A stretch of DNA of 64,000 nt, from positions 10,226,608 through 10,290,607 of the forward strand of contig JAPWDM010000016.1 of NCBI GenBank assembly GCA_035578155.1. Direction: 5' to 3'. Under the pieces are notes generated by a model. The model had not been told where the DNA came from and ran no database searches. It saw only the letters and a list, made by a program, of their open reading frames with translations. Made by a program: the position numbers and the translations under genes. The DNA comes from Brachynemurus nebulosus (taxonomy: Eukaryota > Arthropoda > Insecta > Neuroptera > Myrmeleontidae). This document shows positions 50,414 to 60,894 of this stretch, one piece after another (the stretch's first letter is position 1; every line of letters begins with the position of its first letter).

Positions 50414-50700
50414 CATAAAGTCCGCCTAGAATATACGGTCGAGCTGATTTTTTAATGAGGTCCACCGGGATCTTGCAGATCCGAAAACATCAGTAATAAG
50501 CTACCGAACCGATTCTAAAAAAATTCTCATTGCTAGAGAACTAAATTATTTTAGATGGATACAACTATGCTGCACAAAACCGTTCAGGTTCTTGGGTCCC
50601 CAAAAATACCAAAACTAATTACCCAGCCGATTTTAAAAATTATTTTACTCTTAGAAAACTAAACTATTTTAAATAGGTACAGGTCATAGATGAGATCCGC
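49620..50700. repeat. 120-bp tandem repeat array
   Basis: Units carry accgattttgaaaatttttt, cactgttacagagctaaact, attttagata and a purine-rich aggtccgccagggtcc segment. The cores at 49964, 50084 and 50204 are exactly 120 bp apart. Divergent units extend on both sides, about eight in all. One unit holds a (TA)n tract at 50332-50411. Confidence 0.85.
50332..50411. repeat. (TA)n microsatellite inside a tandem unit
   Basis: TA run of about 80 bp between gggttttcatta and ttacataaag within the 120-bp repeat array. Confidence 0.97.
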
Positions 50701-51167
50701 CAGTGCCCAATATTTGGAAATTCACTATGTTATGCAGATGCTGCGAGAGGGGTATTTAATAATTCAATCACTAATTTCTTAGTAGATTTCGATATCGGAT
50801 ACATTATTGTAAATTAAAAATAAAAATAAATGTAGCTTTATTCATTAACTATGGCACGCTGATTTAAACTTAAAATAAGTCGATGCTGTATTCTTTGTTA
50901 CAGTGACTACACTCAATCGGTATGGACATGTTTTTATCGCGTAGAAAACTCTGTGTCAGCACAAACAGAAATGTGGTGCAAAAGTGAGTCAAAGAAAATA
51001 TTCAAAATATTCAAAATAAATAGATATGTATACAAATTAATATTTGTTAAGTAGCTGGCAGTCTATAGTTATTCAAAATAACTAAAATTTCAAAAAAGGA
51101 TTATTATTAAAATTTACTTTCCAAATAATTTCGAAATATTATGAGGCTGGTTCAGTTTTGCACCTAA

Positions 51168-51304
<137 letters not shown>

Positions 51305-51548
51305 GATAGAATTCTGTATTTAACTTTCGTATTACAGGGAGGTTGGTATAAATAATATTAATATTAAAAAAAAAAAATACATACTTAATAATAAGCTAAA
51401 ATTTTTAATTAATAAAATAAATTAATACTATGAAAAAAAACTAAAATTAAAATTAAAGTTAAAAACAATTATCAATATTAAAATTAAAACCACAATTATT
51501 CATAATTAAAATTTCAATCTTTCACAAGCCTTTACTCATTACAAGATT

Positions 51549-52335
51549 TTACTCATTTAATATAAAGCTTCTTAATTTTAAAGCATTTACGACAAATAAA
51601 TATATTTGTATCATTTTATGCTTGTGGGTGGTTGATAGCAGATCAATTAAAACATTTTCAGAATCATTATTTATATAAGCTGAAAGAGAAGCCTGGCGTA
51701 TTAGTTGTAAAATTGAGCATCTCAGCATGAAGTGTTCAAGATTTTCATTTTCTTTCAAGTTGCACATTTTACAAATTTCATCTGAGGACGAAATGTAAAT
51801 TAAACCGTTTACCACAAATCGCATTAACCTCAACTGTACTACTACTCTTAATTTGTCTATGCTTACATTTAACTTTATAATATATTCGTTATCTTCAAAA
51901 TTTAGATATTTGTATAATGTGTTATAACTAGAACTTAGTATTCTTATACTTTGATCTTCAAAATAGCATTTTTCGTTAAATTTTGACAAAGTGTTTTGTT
52001 TGTGGTTCTTTACTAATTGAAAGTCTTGCCTTTGTCACAAATGTCTAAAACCCAATTCACTGAGAATTTGCTTCCGCTGAGAGATCCAATTGTACTTAAC
52101 AGTGTTATGATCTTGTTCGTCTAAGTGTAATAGACGCCTATAACACTGTTTAAGAAGTCTTTGCTCTGGCAGTTTTAGAAGCTTTTCCCACCAGTTCAAA
52201 ATTAATTTCAGAGCAATTACTGCCAGACTTGTCCTTTGCATTTCACTTTGATAAGGAAATGGGCTGTCGATCTGGGTAAACAAAGAACTGACTTAAAGAA
52301 AGCACTTTAAACCTTATCCAGTGAGTTATGATGTC
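51549..52335 (-). pseudogene. LINE ORF2 C-terminal region with CCHC motif
   Basis: Frames read SAFFKSVLCLPRSTA, then ALKLILNWWEKLLKLPEQRL and WISQRKQILSELGFRHL (stop at 52035), then a 146-residue open piece (51549-51989) with CKMCNLKENENLEHFMLRC, a C-x2-C-x9-H-x4-C knuckle typical of LINE C-termini, and a final ALKLRSFILNE before the stop. A stop within DKV*SAFF and the break near 52035 show that it is defective. The knuckle probably binds nucleic acid during target-primed reverse transcription. Confidence 0.8.
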
Positions 52336-52956
52336 TTACAAGGAGATGCACCCAGAGTGAAATTCGGGATTTTGATGAAACTTCGCTGTTGTGTAGAATA
52401 GGCAAAAATAAGGGACCCATATTTTTTTTATCGGCCATCTTCCACGTTTACAGGGTGAAACCAGCCCCTAAAGTTGGGGGTTCAAATCGTATTTCTTAAG
52501 ATATCTCGAAAACTATAAGAGCTAGACGAAAACTTTAAATTGACGAAATGTTTCTCTTTGATAGACCCATTCACATGTATAGGTTAAATCAGGGCCGGGC
52601 TCATAAGAGGGGCTGGAGGGGTGAAAATGGGGGTAAATTTCTTGTATTGCCTGAATGGTTCAATGTATCAAATTTGTGTTATCATAAATGGAAAGAACAC
52701 CAAAAATTAGGGGATACGTGTTTTTGCGTTTTTTTGAAATATCTGTGGTATCCAAGCCATATAAGGAAGAAAAAATAGGGTAGATTGTGTTGCATTATTA
52801 TTGATTGCAAATACGTTCTATATTTTTAGTCGAATTTTCTCCGAAAAATTAGACTTATACAGTCTATACGATAAGAGCTGCGAGAGGCGAGACCAGGGGC
52901 GCTATCCGTTTTCGGACCCGTAGAACACGATTATGTAAAAAAAAAAGATGTCTGAT

Positions 52957-52978
52957 ATATATATATATATATATATAT
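52957..52978. repeat. Short (TA)n, module copy 1
   Basis: A TA run of about 22 bp after tgtctga; the homologous runs in copies 2 and 3 are more than twice as long. Confidence 0.9.
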
Positions 52979-54289
52979 TTTCCCGCAACCTTTTAATATG
53001 TGTAGGGCCCCCCTATGGAAGTTAAGAGATGAAATTTGGTAAGTGGGGCTTATTCCGATGCACAACAATACTATCAAAGTGGGGTCAAATTTTGGGCAAA
53101 TTTTTTTTCGGACCCGACCTTAAAGGGGGTGGTGGGGGGCGGAAAAGCAATAAAACTTTTCCAAATCGGTTTTAAATAAAGTTTCGGTCAATTATCTACA
53201 ACATATCCAAAATTCAGCTTCCTAGGATGATATGGTGGGAGTAGAGGGGGGAAAAACGATTTTCGCTGGATCTAACAGGCCCCCAGCCCCCCAGAATTAA
53301 CGTAGAGGGTTGAAATTTGGTGTGTTGATAAAGTTCGTACCTAGGTTGTGCTTTTTGGAGGTTTTAATATTTTACCCCCACCCCCCTCATTTTTAAGCTA
53401 CAATTTCATGCATTTTCGACGTTTTCGAAGTTTGTACCACTCGCACAGGTCACCCGAATAAACCTAGAGGGCTGAAATTTTGTATTCGGATTGAGTTAGT
53501 ATCAAGGGGGTGCCTTTTGGGGGTCTCGACTTTTAACCCCTACCCCCACCATTTTTATACCCAAAAGAACATGATTTTTCTTGTTTTTTAACAGTTTCGT
53601 TCGGGTCAAAATCTCTCCAAATAAACCTAGAGGGCTGAAATTTGGTGTACAGGTTAAGCTAATAGCCAGACACTGTTTTTTGGAGGTTTCAACTTTTAAC
53701 CCTTACCCCCACGATTTTTACGCCAATATTTCCTTAATTTTTTTGCTTGTTTTCTAACACGTCTAGAGACTCCATAAGGAAACCTAGAGGGCTGAAATTT
53801 GGTACGTGTATTCAGTTAGTATCCAGCTAGTACCTTGTAGGGGGTCCGCATCACTTTTCCCCCCACTTCTCCCATTTTTACATCGGAATTGAATGCTATT
53901 GTTAAATGTGTTTTAAAAGCATTATGTTTATTCTAAATACAAGTAGGCGAATAGTAATTTTAAAAAATTTAAAAAAAAGTGAACTTACTTTTATGACAAA
54001 TGAAATACATACATATTAAGTAATTTAAAAATGTTATTAAAGTCACTGTTTATTTATAAATTAGGAATTTTGGATTTTTAGTATTTATAAAATAGAAATT
54101 TTGGATTTTTTTGGAAAAAAAAAATATCTTTATAAAGGCCTTCCAGTTTACTATTTAAAGTCCTTTTTAGTCGAATTTTCTCCGAAAAATTAGACTTATA
54201 CAGTCTATACGATAAGAGCTGCGAGAGGCGAGAGTACGGGCGCTATCCGTTTTCGGACCCGTAGAACACGAATATGTAGAAAAAAAATG

Positions 54290-54293
<4 letters not shown>

Positions 54294-54347
<54 letters not shown>
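54294..54347. repeat. (TA)n, module copy 2
   Basis: TA run of about 54 bp at the homologous position. Confidence 0.95.
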
Positions 54348-54350
<3 letters not shown>

Positions 54351-54885
54351 CCCGCCACCTTTTAATTTGTGTAGGGCCCCCCTATGGAAGTTAAGAGATG
54401 AAATTTGGTAAATGGGGCTCAATTTCGAGGCACCTCATACTATCAAAGTGGGGTCAAATTTTGAGCAAATTTTTTTTCTGACCCGACCTTTAAGGGGGTG
54501 GTGGGGGTAACAAAACAATAAAACATTTCCAAACTGGTTTTAAATAATGTTTCGATCAACTATCTACAACATATCCAAAATTCAGCGTCCTAAAGTGATT
54601 TGGAGGGAGTAGGGAGGGGAAAACGATCTTCGCTGGATCTAACATGCCCCCAGCCCCCCAGAATTAACGTAGAGGATTGAAATTTGGTGTGTTGATAGAG
54701 TTCATACCTAGGTTGTGTTTTTTGGAGGTTTTAATATTTTACCCCCACCCCCCTCATTTTTTAGTCGAATTTTCTCCGAAAAATTAGACTTATACAGTCT
54801 ATACGATAAGAGCTGCGAGAGGCGAGACCAGGGGCGCTATCCGTTTTCGGACCCGTAGAACACGATTATGTAAAAAAAAAAGATG

Positions 54886-54889
<4 letters not shown>

Positions 54890-54946
<57 letters not shown>
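54890..54946. repeat. (TA)n, module copy 3
   Basis: TA run of about 57 bp at the homologous position. Confidence 0.95.
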
Positions 54947-54950
<4 letters not shown>

Positions 54951-56190
54951 CCCGCAACCTTTTAATATGTGTAGGGCCCCCCTATGGAAGTTAAGAGATG
55001 AAATTTGGTAAGTGGGGCTTATTCCGATGCACAACAATACTATCAAAGTGGGGTCAAATTTTGGGCAAATTTTTTTTCGGACCCGACCTTTAAGGGGATG
55101 GTGGGGGGCGGAAAAGCAATAAAACTTTTCCAAACCGGTTTTAAATAATGTTTCGGTCAATTATCTACAACATATCCAAAATTCAGCTTCCTAGGATGAT
55201 ATGGTGGGAGTAGAGGGGGGAAAAACGATTTTCGCTGGATCTAACAGGCCCCCAGCCCCCCAGAATTAACGTAGAGGGTTGAAATTTGGTGTGTTGATAA
55301 AGTTCGTACCTAGGTTGTGCTTTTTGGAGGTTTTAATATTTTACCTCCACCCACCTCATTTTTAAGCTACAATTTCATGCATTTTCGACATTTTCGAAGT
55401 TTGTACCACTCGCACAGGTCACCCGAATAAACCTAGAGGGCTGAAATTTTGTATTCGGATTGAGTTAGTATCAAGGGGGTGCCTTTTGGGGGTCTCGACT
55501 TTTAACCCCTACCCCCACCATTTTTATACCCAAAAGAACATGATTTTTCTTGTTTTTTAACAGTTTCGTTCGGGTCAAAATCTCCCCAAATAAACCTAGA
55601 GGGCTGAAATTTGGTGTACAGGTTAAGCTAATAGCCAGACACTGTTTTTTGGAGGTTTCAACTTTTAACCCTTACCCCCACGATTTTTACGCCAATATTT
55701 CCTTAATTTTTTTGCTTGTTTTCTAACACGTCTAGAGACTCCATAAGGAAACCTAGAGGGCTGAAATTTTGTACGTGTATTCAGTTAGTATCCAGCTAGT
55801 ACCTTGTAGGGAGTCCACATCACTTTTCCCCCCACTTCTCCCATTTTTACATCGGAATTGAATGTTATTGTTAAATGTGTTTTAAAAGCATTATGTTTAT
55901 TCTAAATACAAGTAGGCGAATAGTAATTTTAAAAAATTTAAAAAAAAGTGAATACAATTTTTTAACAAATGAAATACATACATATTAAGTAATTTGAAAA
56001 TGTTATTAAAGTCACTGTTTATTTATTTATTTAATTATTATTTAGGAATTTTGGATTTTTATTATTTATAAAATAGAAATTTTGGATTTTTTGGAAAGAA
56101 AAAATATCTTCATAAAAGCCTTCCAGTTTACTATTTAAGTTCCTTTTTTAATATTTAAAAGTAAAACACAAAGGCAATTGGCGGATAAGC

Positions 56191-56292
56191 ATGGATAGAA
56201 ATGCCCTCGTACGAATTGTTTTGGCTTTTTCCCTGTTAACTTCTATCGGCACAAAATTGAAATTTACTGAGATTCAACCCTTAAAAACTTAA
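56191..56292 (+). CDS. 33-codon mini-ORF, signal-peptide-like, copy 1 (doubtful)
   Basis: ATG at 56191 to TAA at 56292. It encodes a basic start (MDRNALVR), a hydrophobic core (IVLAFSLLTSIG) and a short polar tail (TKLKFTEIQPLKT). The length, frame and stop match copy 2, but the divergence includes many replacements, so selection for protein is not shown. It could be a signal-peptide exon relic or chance in a repeat. No splice donor follows and no homologue is recognised. Confidence 0.2.
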   Translation: MDRNALVRIVLAFSLLTSIGTKLKFTEIQPLKT

Positions 56293-56556
56293 AATCTTTT
56301 TATAAAGCCCCGATCAACCGGACACTCATTATCAGTTTTGAAACCACCAAAATTACAAATCGCTTGTAGAGTTTCAATTATATTTCGCTTGTAGACACTC
56401 AATACCAAAGAAATAATTTTTTTTTTATTTTTTTTATTTTTTATTTTTTATTTTTTTTTGAAAGAAAAAATATCTTTATAAAGGCCTTCCAGTTTACTAT
56501 TTAAGGTCCTTTTTTAATATTTAAAACTAAAACATAAAGGCAATTAGCGGATAAAC

Positions 56557-56658
56557 ATGGGCAGGAATGTCCTCGTACGAATTGTGTTGGCTTTTTTTCT
56601 GCTACCTGTTTTCGGCACAAAATTGAAATTTACTGAGATACAACCCTTAAATACTTAA
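56557..56658 (+). CDS. 33-codon mini-ORF, signal-peptide-like, copy 2 (doubtful)
   Basis: ATG at 56557 (context aaacatgg) to TAA at 56658. Residues are MGRNVLVR, hydrophobic IVLAFFLLPVFG, then TKLKFTEIQPLNT, colinear with copy 1. About seven of 33 residues differ. The hydrophobic core is preserved or strengthened. Alternative explanation: a non-coding repeat with a fortuitous frame. Confidence 0.2.
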   Translation: MGRNVLVRIVLAFFLLPVFGTKLKFTEIQPLNT

Positions 56659-56935
56659 AACTTTTTTTTAAAGCCTCGATCAGCCGAACACTCATCACCA
56701 GTTTTGAAACCAACAAAATGACAATTCGGTTGTAGACTTTCAATCACATTTCGCTTGTAAACATTCAATATCGAAGATGAAGGGGGAAATTCGACTACCG
56801 TGATGGGGCCCCGCTGCTCACGGCGTTTTTTTTATTTGTATGTTAATTTTCATCATGAAAATGTAAATTTTTACTTTCCGATAATGATTTATATATTTCT
56901 CAGTACTTACTGAATTGGTAATTTAGGCATGTGTA

Positions 56936-57318
56936 TATTTGGTTACTCATATTCGATGTTTTTTATACCTTTTTCTACCAAAGTTCTCTGATCTGCAAGT
57001 GCTAATGAATGTTCAGCAAGAAGCAATAATCTTCCGTTCAACAACTGCCTTTATCTTCCTACAAATTCGTTTTTAACCAAATAAACGCGGTTTATTTGTT
57101 TCTCAATATTCAAACTATTTTTCTTATTCTTTTTGTATGTTTTATAGGTGTCAACCCCATTTCCCAAATCGCAAAATTTATTACAAAGTACCTGAAGAGT
57201 GAGCGAAAGAGATTATTGCTTCTTGTCGAGCATTCATTAACACAAGCACACCAGAGAACTTTAACTTTCACAAAAATAGGTATAAAAAATATCGAATATG
57301 AGTAACCAAATGTACACA
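56936..57318. repeat. Foldback element of about 380 bp
   Basis: Arms about 56936-57040 (catgtgtatatttggttact, gaagcaataatctt) and about 57200-57318 (complement). The loop is about 160 bp. It sits just inside the right end of the 5.1-kb element. Confidence 0.85.
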
Positions 57319-57451
57319 TGGCTAAATTTTCACCTCGTAAACGTGGGAGATTGCCGATAAAAAAAATACGGGTCCCTTATTTTGCCTACTCTACACACCA
57401 ACGAAGTTTCATCAAAATCCCGAATTTCATTCTGGGTGCATGTCCTTGTTA

Positions 57452-58357
57452 GTGACCATATTTCGGCCCCGTATAATAATGTTGTTTGCACTATTATTTC
57501 AAATAATTTAATTTTTGATTGCCATGAGTTACATTTACTTTTGACCAGAATTGATTTAACACTGCCAATAGCCAACTTGGCTTTTTTTAATTACATTTTC
57601 AGCTTGTTGTAAGAGTAAGCCCGAATTGGAAAAAATAACACCCAAATAATTAAAACTTTGCACTTCTTCTATTTTTTCCTTATTTATATAAAATTTATTT
57701 TTTTGTGCTCTACTACCTCTCTTGCGAATTGTCATTATTTTAGTTTTATCTATATTTATATATTTGATTTGTTTATATCACAATATTTAAAGAAAATCTT
57801 TAAGCTATGCTGTAGTTCCAACTCGTTTTCAGCAACTGTTGTGCAATCATCGGCAAACAGAATATACGATATGTAACTGTTATTCAATTTTACTCCCATA
57901 ACTCCGTGCTCCTCAAAGAGAGGTTTTAAGTCGCTGAGAAATAATATGAATGACAGTGGACTCAATGAGTTCCCTTGCATAACACCGACGGTTAGACTAG
58001 TTTCTAAATTTTGTGTTAAGAAGGTTAGTAAGAGTTTTCCTGATTTATGTATGCTTTCAATAATTTTAATAATTTTACGGCTTACTGCTATCGATTCTAA
58101 TTTTTTCCAAAGTAAATTGTGATTCACTGTATCAAACGCGCGTTCAAGATCTACAAAACATCTATACATCTACCCCTTACAACGTGCAACGAAAATGTTG
58201 ATTAATGTGTTTAAAATAAAGATATTGTCTTGACAACTTCTGCCCCTTCTAAACCCAGCCTGATTATCAGGTAAAATATTTGCGCTATCTGCCCATGTTA
58301 ACAAGCGATCACTTAATATTTTTGTAAATATTTTCATAATATAATTTAACAAAGCTA
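57452..58357 (-). pseudogene. LINE reverse transcriptase core
   Basis: From 58357 leftwards: IALLNYIMKIFTKILSDRL, NQAGFRRGRSCQDNIF (RT motif region 2), a stop at the end of ARCKG, CFVDLERAFDTVNHNLLW (motif A with catalytic Asp), GVMQGNSLSPLSFILF (motif B), YILFADDCTTVAE (motif C, FADD with both Asp), then KTKIMTIRKRG, FNYLGVIFSNSG (thumb region) and KLFEIIVQTTLLYGAEIW. The catalytic residues are intact although stops and frameshifts separate pieces. It continues from 60895 upstream once the pogo-like insertion is removed. Confidence 0.88.
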
Positions 58358-58359
58358 TA

Positions 58360-60892
58360 GGGGGAGAGGGGGTACATTGATACACGGGGCACATAGATAC
58401 GGTTGACATTAGTTGAAAATAAATCGCGATCGGAGACTTAAACACGAATACAACGTTAGGCGTCAATCAACACCAACAATATATCTGAGTTGTATCCACG
58501 TCTAATCATTGCTTCGTGCTCGACAAATACAAACTTGTTTTGCACGTTCTCAACTAAAATATTGTCGTCCTCTTTCGAGTGTGATTTTGTTGAGAATATT
58601 TGTGTTGGTTACTGCATGTGAAATTATTTGGTAAGTAAATGTCCTTCGTAATGTGATATTAACTTCAAATTTTATGAATATGTGTTATTTTAAATTCATG
58701 TAATATTTAATTTCTGTGTAGCAGATTGGGGCACATTGATACAAACACCTCTGGGGCACATTGATATGTATCAATGTTCCCCAAGCATCTTCTATGTCTG
58801 ATGAACAATTGTAACACTTAATATTTTTATTTCTTCAAAGGAAAATGGTGCGAACATACAAACGTAAAACGGACAGAAGTAACATCGACGAAGTTGCTAT
58901 GGCTTCTGCAATCTCAGATGTTCTGGAAGGCAAGTTATCAATTAGAAAAGCGGCTGATGAATACAATTTGAAAACTGCTACTCTACAATATAGGATTGAA
59001 AATAAGAAGAAGAAAGTGGAAGAAAAGGACGTAAGTTATTCATCTAAGTATACCTCTCAACAAGTATTTACTACTGAACAAGAGAAGCAATTAAATGAAT
59101 ACATAATAAAATGCAGTAAAATGCATCATGGTCTTACTTTAACTCAAGTACGACAACTTGCCTATCAATTCGTCAAAAAATTAGATTGCAATTATCCCAA
59201 GTCTTGGGATGAAAATAAGAGTGCCGGCTTAGATTGGATATCTAGTTACCGCAAGCGGAATTCTAATATAAGTTTAAGGAAACCCGAAAACACAAGTGTT
59301 GCTCGATCATTTTCTTTCAATAAAGCTGCTGTAGATATATTTTTTAATAGTCTAGAAGATGTTCTATCAAGATACAACTTTACAGCTGATCGAATTATTA
59401 ATTTTGATGAAACCGGTATTACGACGGTCTTGAATACTCCAAAGATATTAGCAGAAAAGATACAGCGCCAGGTCGGCCAAATTGTTTCTGCAGAGAGAGG
59501 AGAACTGATAACTTTTGGAGGAATCATAATTGGTACTGGCTATACTATTCCACCCGTTTTCGTATTTCCCCGAGTTCGTTATAAAAGTCATTTTTTGAGT
59601 GGTGCACCAGAAGGATCTTTAGGTTTGTCATCTAAATCAGGTTGGATAAATAGTGAACTGTTCTTAGAAGTCCTTAAACACATTCAAAAACATACAAACA
59701 GCACGAAAGAAAAGCCTGTTCTTCTAATTTGTGATAACCATGAGTCCCATGTTTCAATTGATGCAATCAATTATTCCCGCGACAATGGCATAGTTTACTT
59801 ATTGTTTTCTCCGCATACGCCCCACAAACTCCAGCCTCTTGATGTTGGTGTCTTCGGTCCGTTCAAGGCAAAGCTTAAGATAGCTTTTAATGACTGGCAC
59901 GTTAATCACCCTGGAAAGGCGTTAACTATTTACGACATTTAGCTCTTGCTAAATTGGCTTTTTTTGAATCGTTCACTGCAAAAAATATTACAAGCGCATT
60001 TGCAAAACCTGGAATCGTGCCATTTAATAAATTAGCATTTTCAGATGAAGATTTTTCTCCCTGTGAGGTTTATAGCAACCAAGAATCACAAGGTTCTTCT
60101 GTAAGCAATTTAAATTCAGCTAATTCTCTCGATCTTGAGGATACAATAATGAATGTGCAATGTGTGACGCCTACTCCTGGTAGAGAACCAACAAATACTA
60201 CTAATAATGCTTTATCGCTAAATATGCCATCAACATCAAGAATTTCCAAGTTAGGAACCGAAATTTCGACATCAAAATTATGCATAACCCCTGAAGCTGT
60301 AAGACCTTACCCAAAAATCAACCATAAGAGCCAAACTAAAAAAGAAAAAGGGAAGGGTAAGTCGAGGATCTACACAGATACTCCAGAAAAGCAAAGAATA
60401 GAAGAACTACAGAGCTAAAGATGAAGCAAACTTGAAAAAAGAACAAAGAAAGCAAGCAAGAGATCTGAAAGCTGCTCAAAATTTGTTAGCCAGTGTTGCA
60501 AATCCCATTAAGAGACCAACCAGGAAGAATTCAAAAGCTCGAAATCTCGAGAAAGAATATATTTCAAATAAAAACTAGTTCAAAGCTATGTATGTATAAA
60601 TTATTAAATATTAATTAATGATTATATTAATAAATATTATAAAAATTAATAAACTTGTTTTCTTTTTTTCTTAGTGATATTTCAATAAATACAAGTTAAT
60701 TGACTATGAATCAAAGTGCCCCGGACGTGTATCAATGTACCCCGTGAGTGGGGCAGTTTGGTACAATTTCCATTGTTTTATAAATAGGGCATAACACTTT
60801 TACTTGTTAAATTTAAGACATAATTCATAATAAATAAGTTAGTTAAATATACATGAAACACATCTAGAGATTTTTGTTTTTGTTACTGTCAA
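58360..60892 (+). mobile_element. Pogo-like DNA transposon inserted in the LINE
   Basis: Inserted at TA (58358-58359 and 60893-60894) between LINE codons. Inverted ggggtacattgatacac motifs lie at 58369-58392 and 60716-60743. Further copies of ggggcacattgata lie at 58728, 58753 and inverted at 58768, likely subterminal binding sites. About 150 bp at the right end lacks a left counterpart, so the exact right terminus is uncertain. It carries the transposase gene 58845-60578. Confidence 0.8.
58845..60578 (+). pseudogene. Pogo-family DDD transposase, two frameshifts
   Basis: The first 365 codons (58845-59942) are open: a psq-type HTH at about residues 15-55 (SIRKAADEYNLKTATLQYRI), a CENP-B-type HTH at about 75-140, and a DDE_1 core with the catalytic triad D188 (INFDETG), D297 (LLICDNHESH) and D333 (LQPLDVGVFGPF). 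A +1/-1 shift at about 59939 continues LALAKLAFFESFTAKNIT and PGIVPFN; a second at about 60410 continues a Lys-rich tail (EANLKKEQRKQARDLKAAQN) to a stop at 60578. The N-terminal start fits a full-length protein. Only two visible lesions make it the youngest coding element here. It would bind its terminal repeats and cut at TA. Confidence 0.9.
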
Positions 60893-60894
60893 TA

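Larger units (their letters stand above)
48757..50757. repeat. Internal-(TA)n family composite with tandem core, inserted in the Tc1-like element
   Basis: Left end gcgaatttcgaaaactcgaa..., right end complement of ccctctcgcagcatctgcat (50738-50757). Contains inverted-orientation family blocks (gaggtccctagaatacg, TA run, cgataactttcgaacgaaac), then about 1 kb of 120-bp tandem repeats. It separates the transposase relic from the right end of the Tc1-like element. Confidence 0.65.
52827..56150. repeat. Tandem triplication of a 1.3-kb module (middle copy shortened)
   Basis: Copies start with tagtcgaattttctccgaaa at 52827, 54168 and 54762. Copies 1 and 3 run about 1.35 kb and are nearly identical; copy 2 is only 594 bp and stops at ccctcattttt. 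Each has cggacccgtagaacacga, tgtctga, a TA run, then tttcccgc. Within a long copy, units of about 170-190 bp (aacctagagggctgaaattt... and acccc/cccacc) repeat four times. Confidence 0.9.
56092..56780. repeat. Tandem doublet of a 360-bp unit
   Basis: Units at 56092-56410 and 56458-56780 share aaaaatatctt.ataaa.gcc, ctcgtacgaattgt, cggcacaaaattgaaattta and tttcgcttgtaaac. A truncated start of a third lies at 54113-54166. Each full unit contains one of the 33-codon mini-ORFs. Confidence 0.85.
52339..57448. mobile_element. 5.1-kb inverted-repeat element, CAAG ends, TTA duplication
   Basis: Ends caaggagatgcacccag and the complement of ctgggtgcatgtccttg; terminal repeats of about 110 bp continue through gggattttgatgaaacttcg and aagggacccatattttt. 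TTA flanks both sides (52336-52338, 57449-57451) and removing element plus one TTA restores the LINE reading frame. The interior is repeats: a 1.3-kb module present three times, a 360-bp doublet, a hairpin and three (TA)n tracts. No transposase was seen. Confidence 0.85.
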
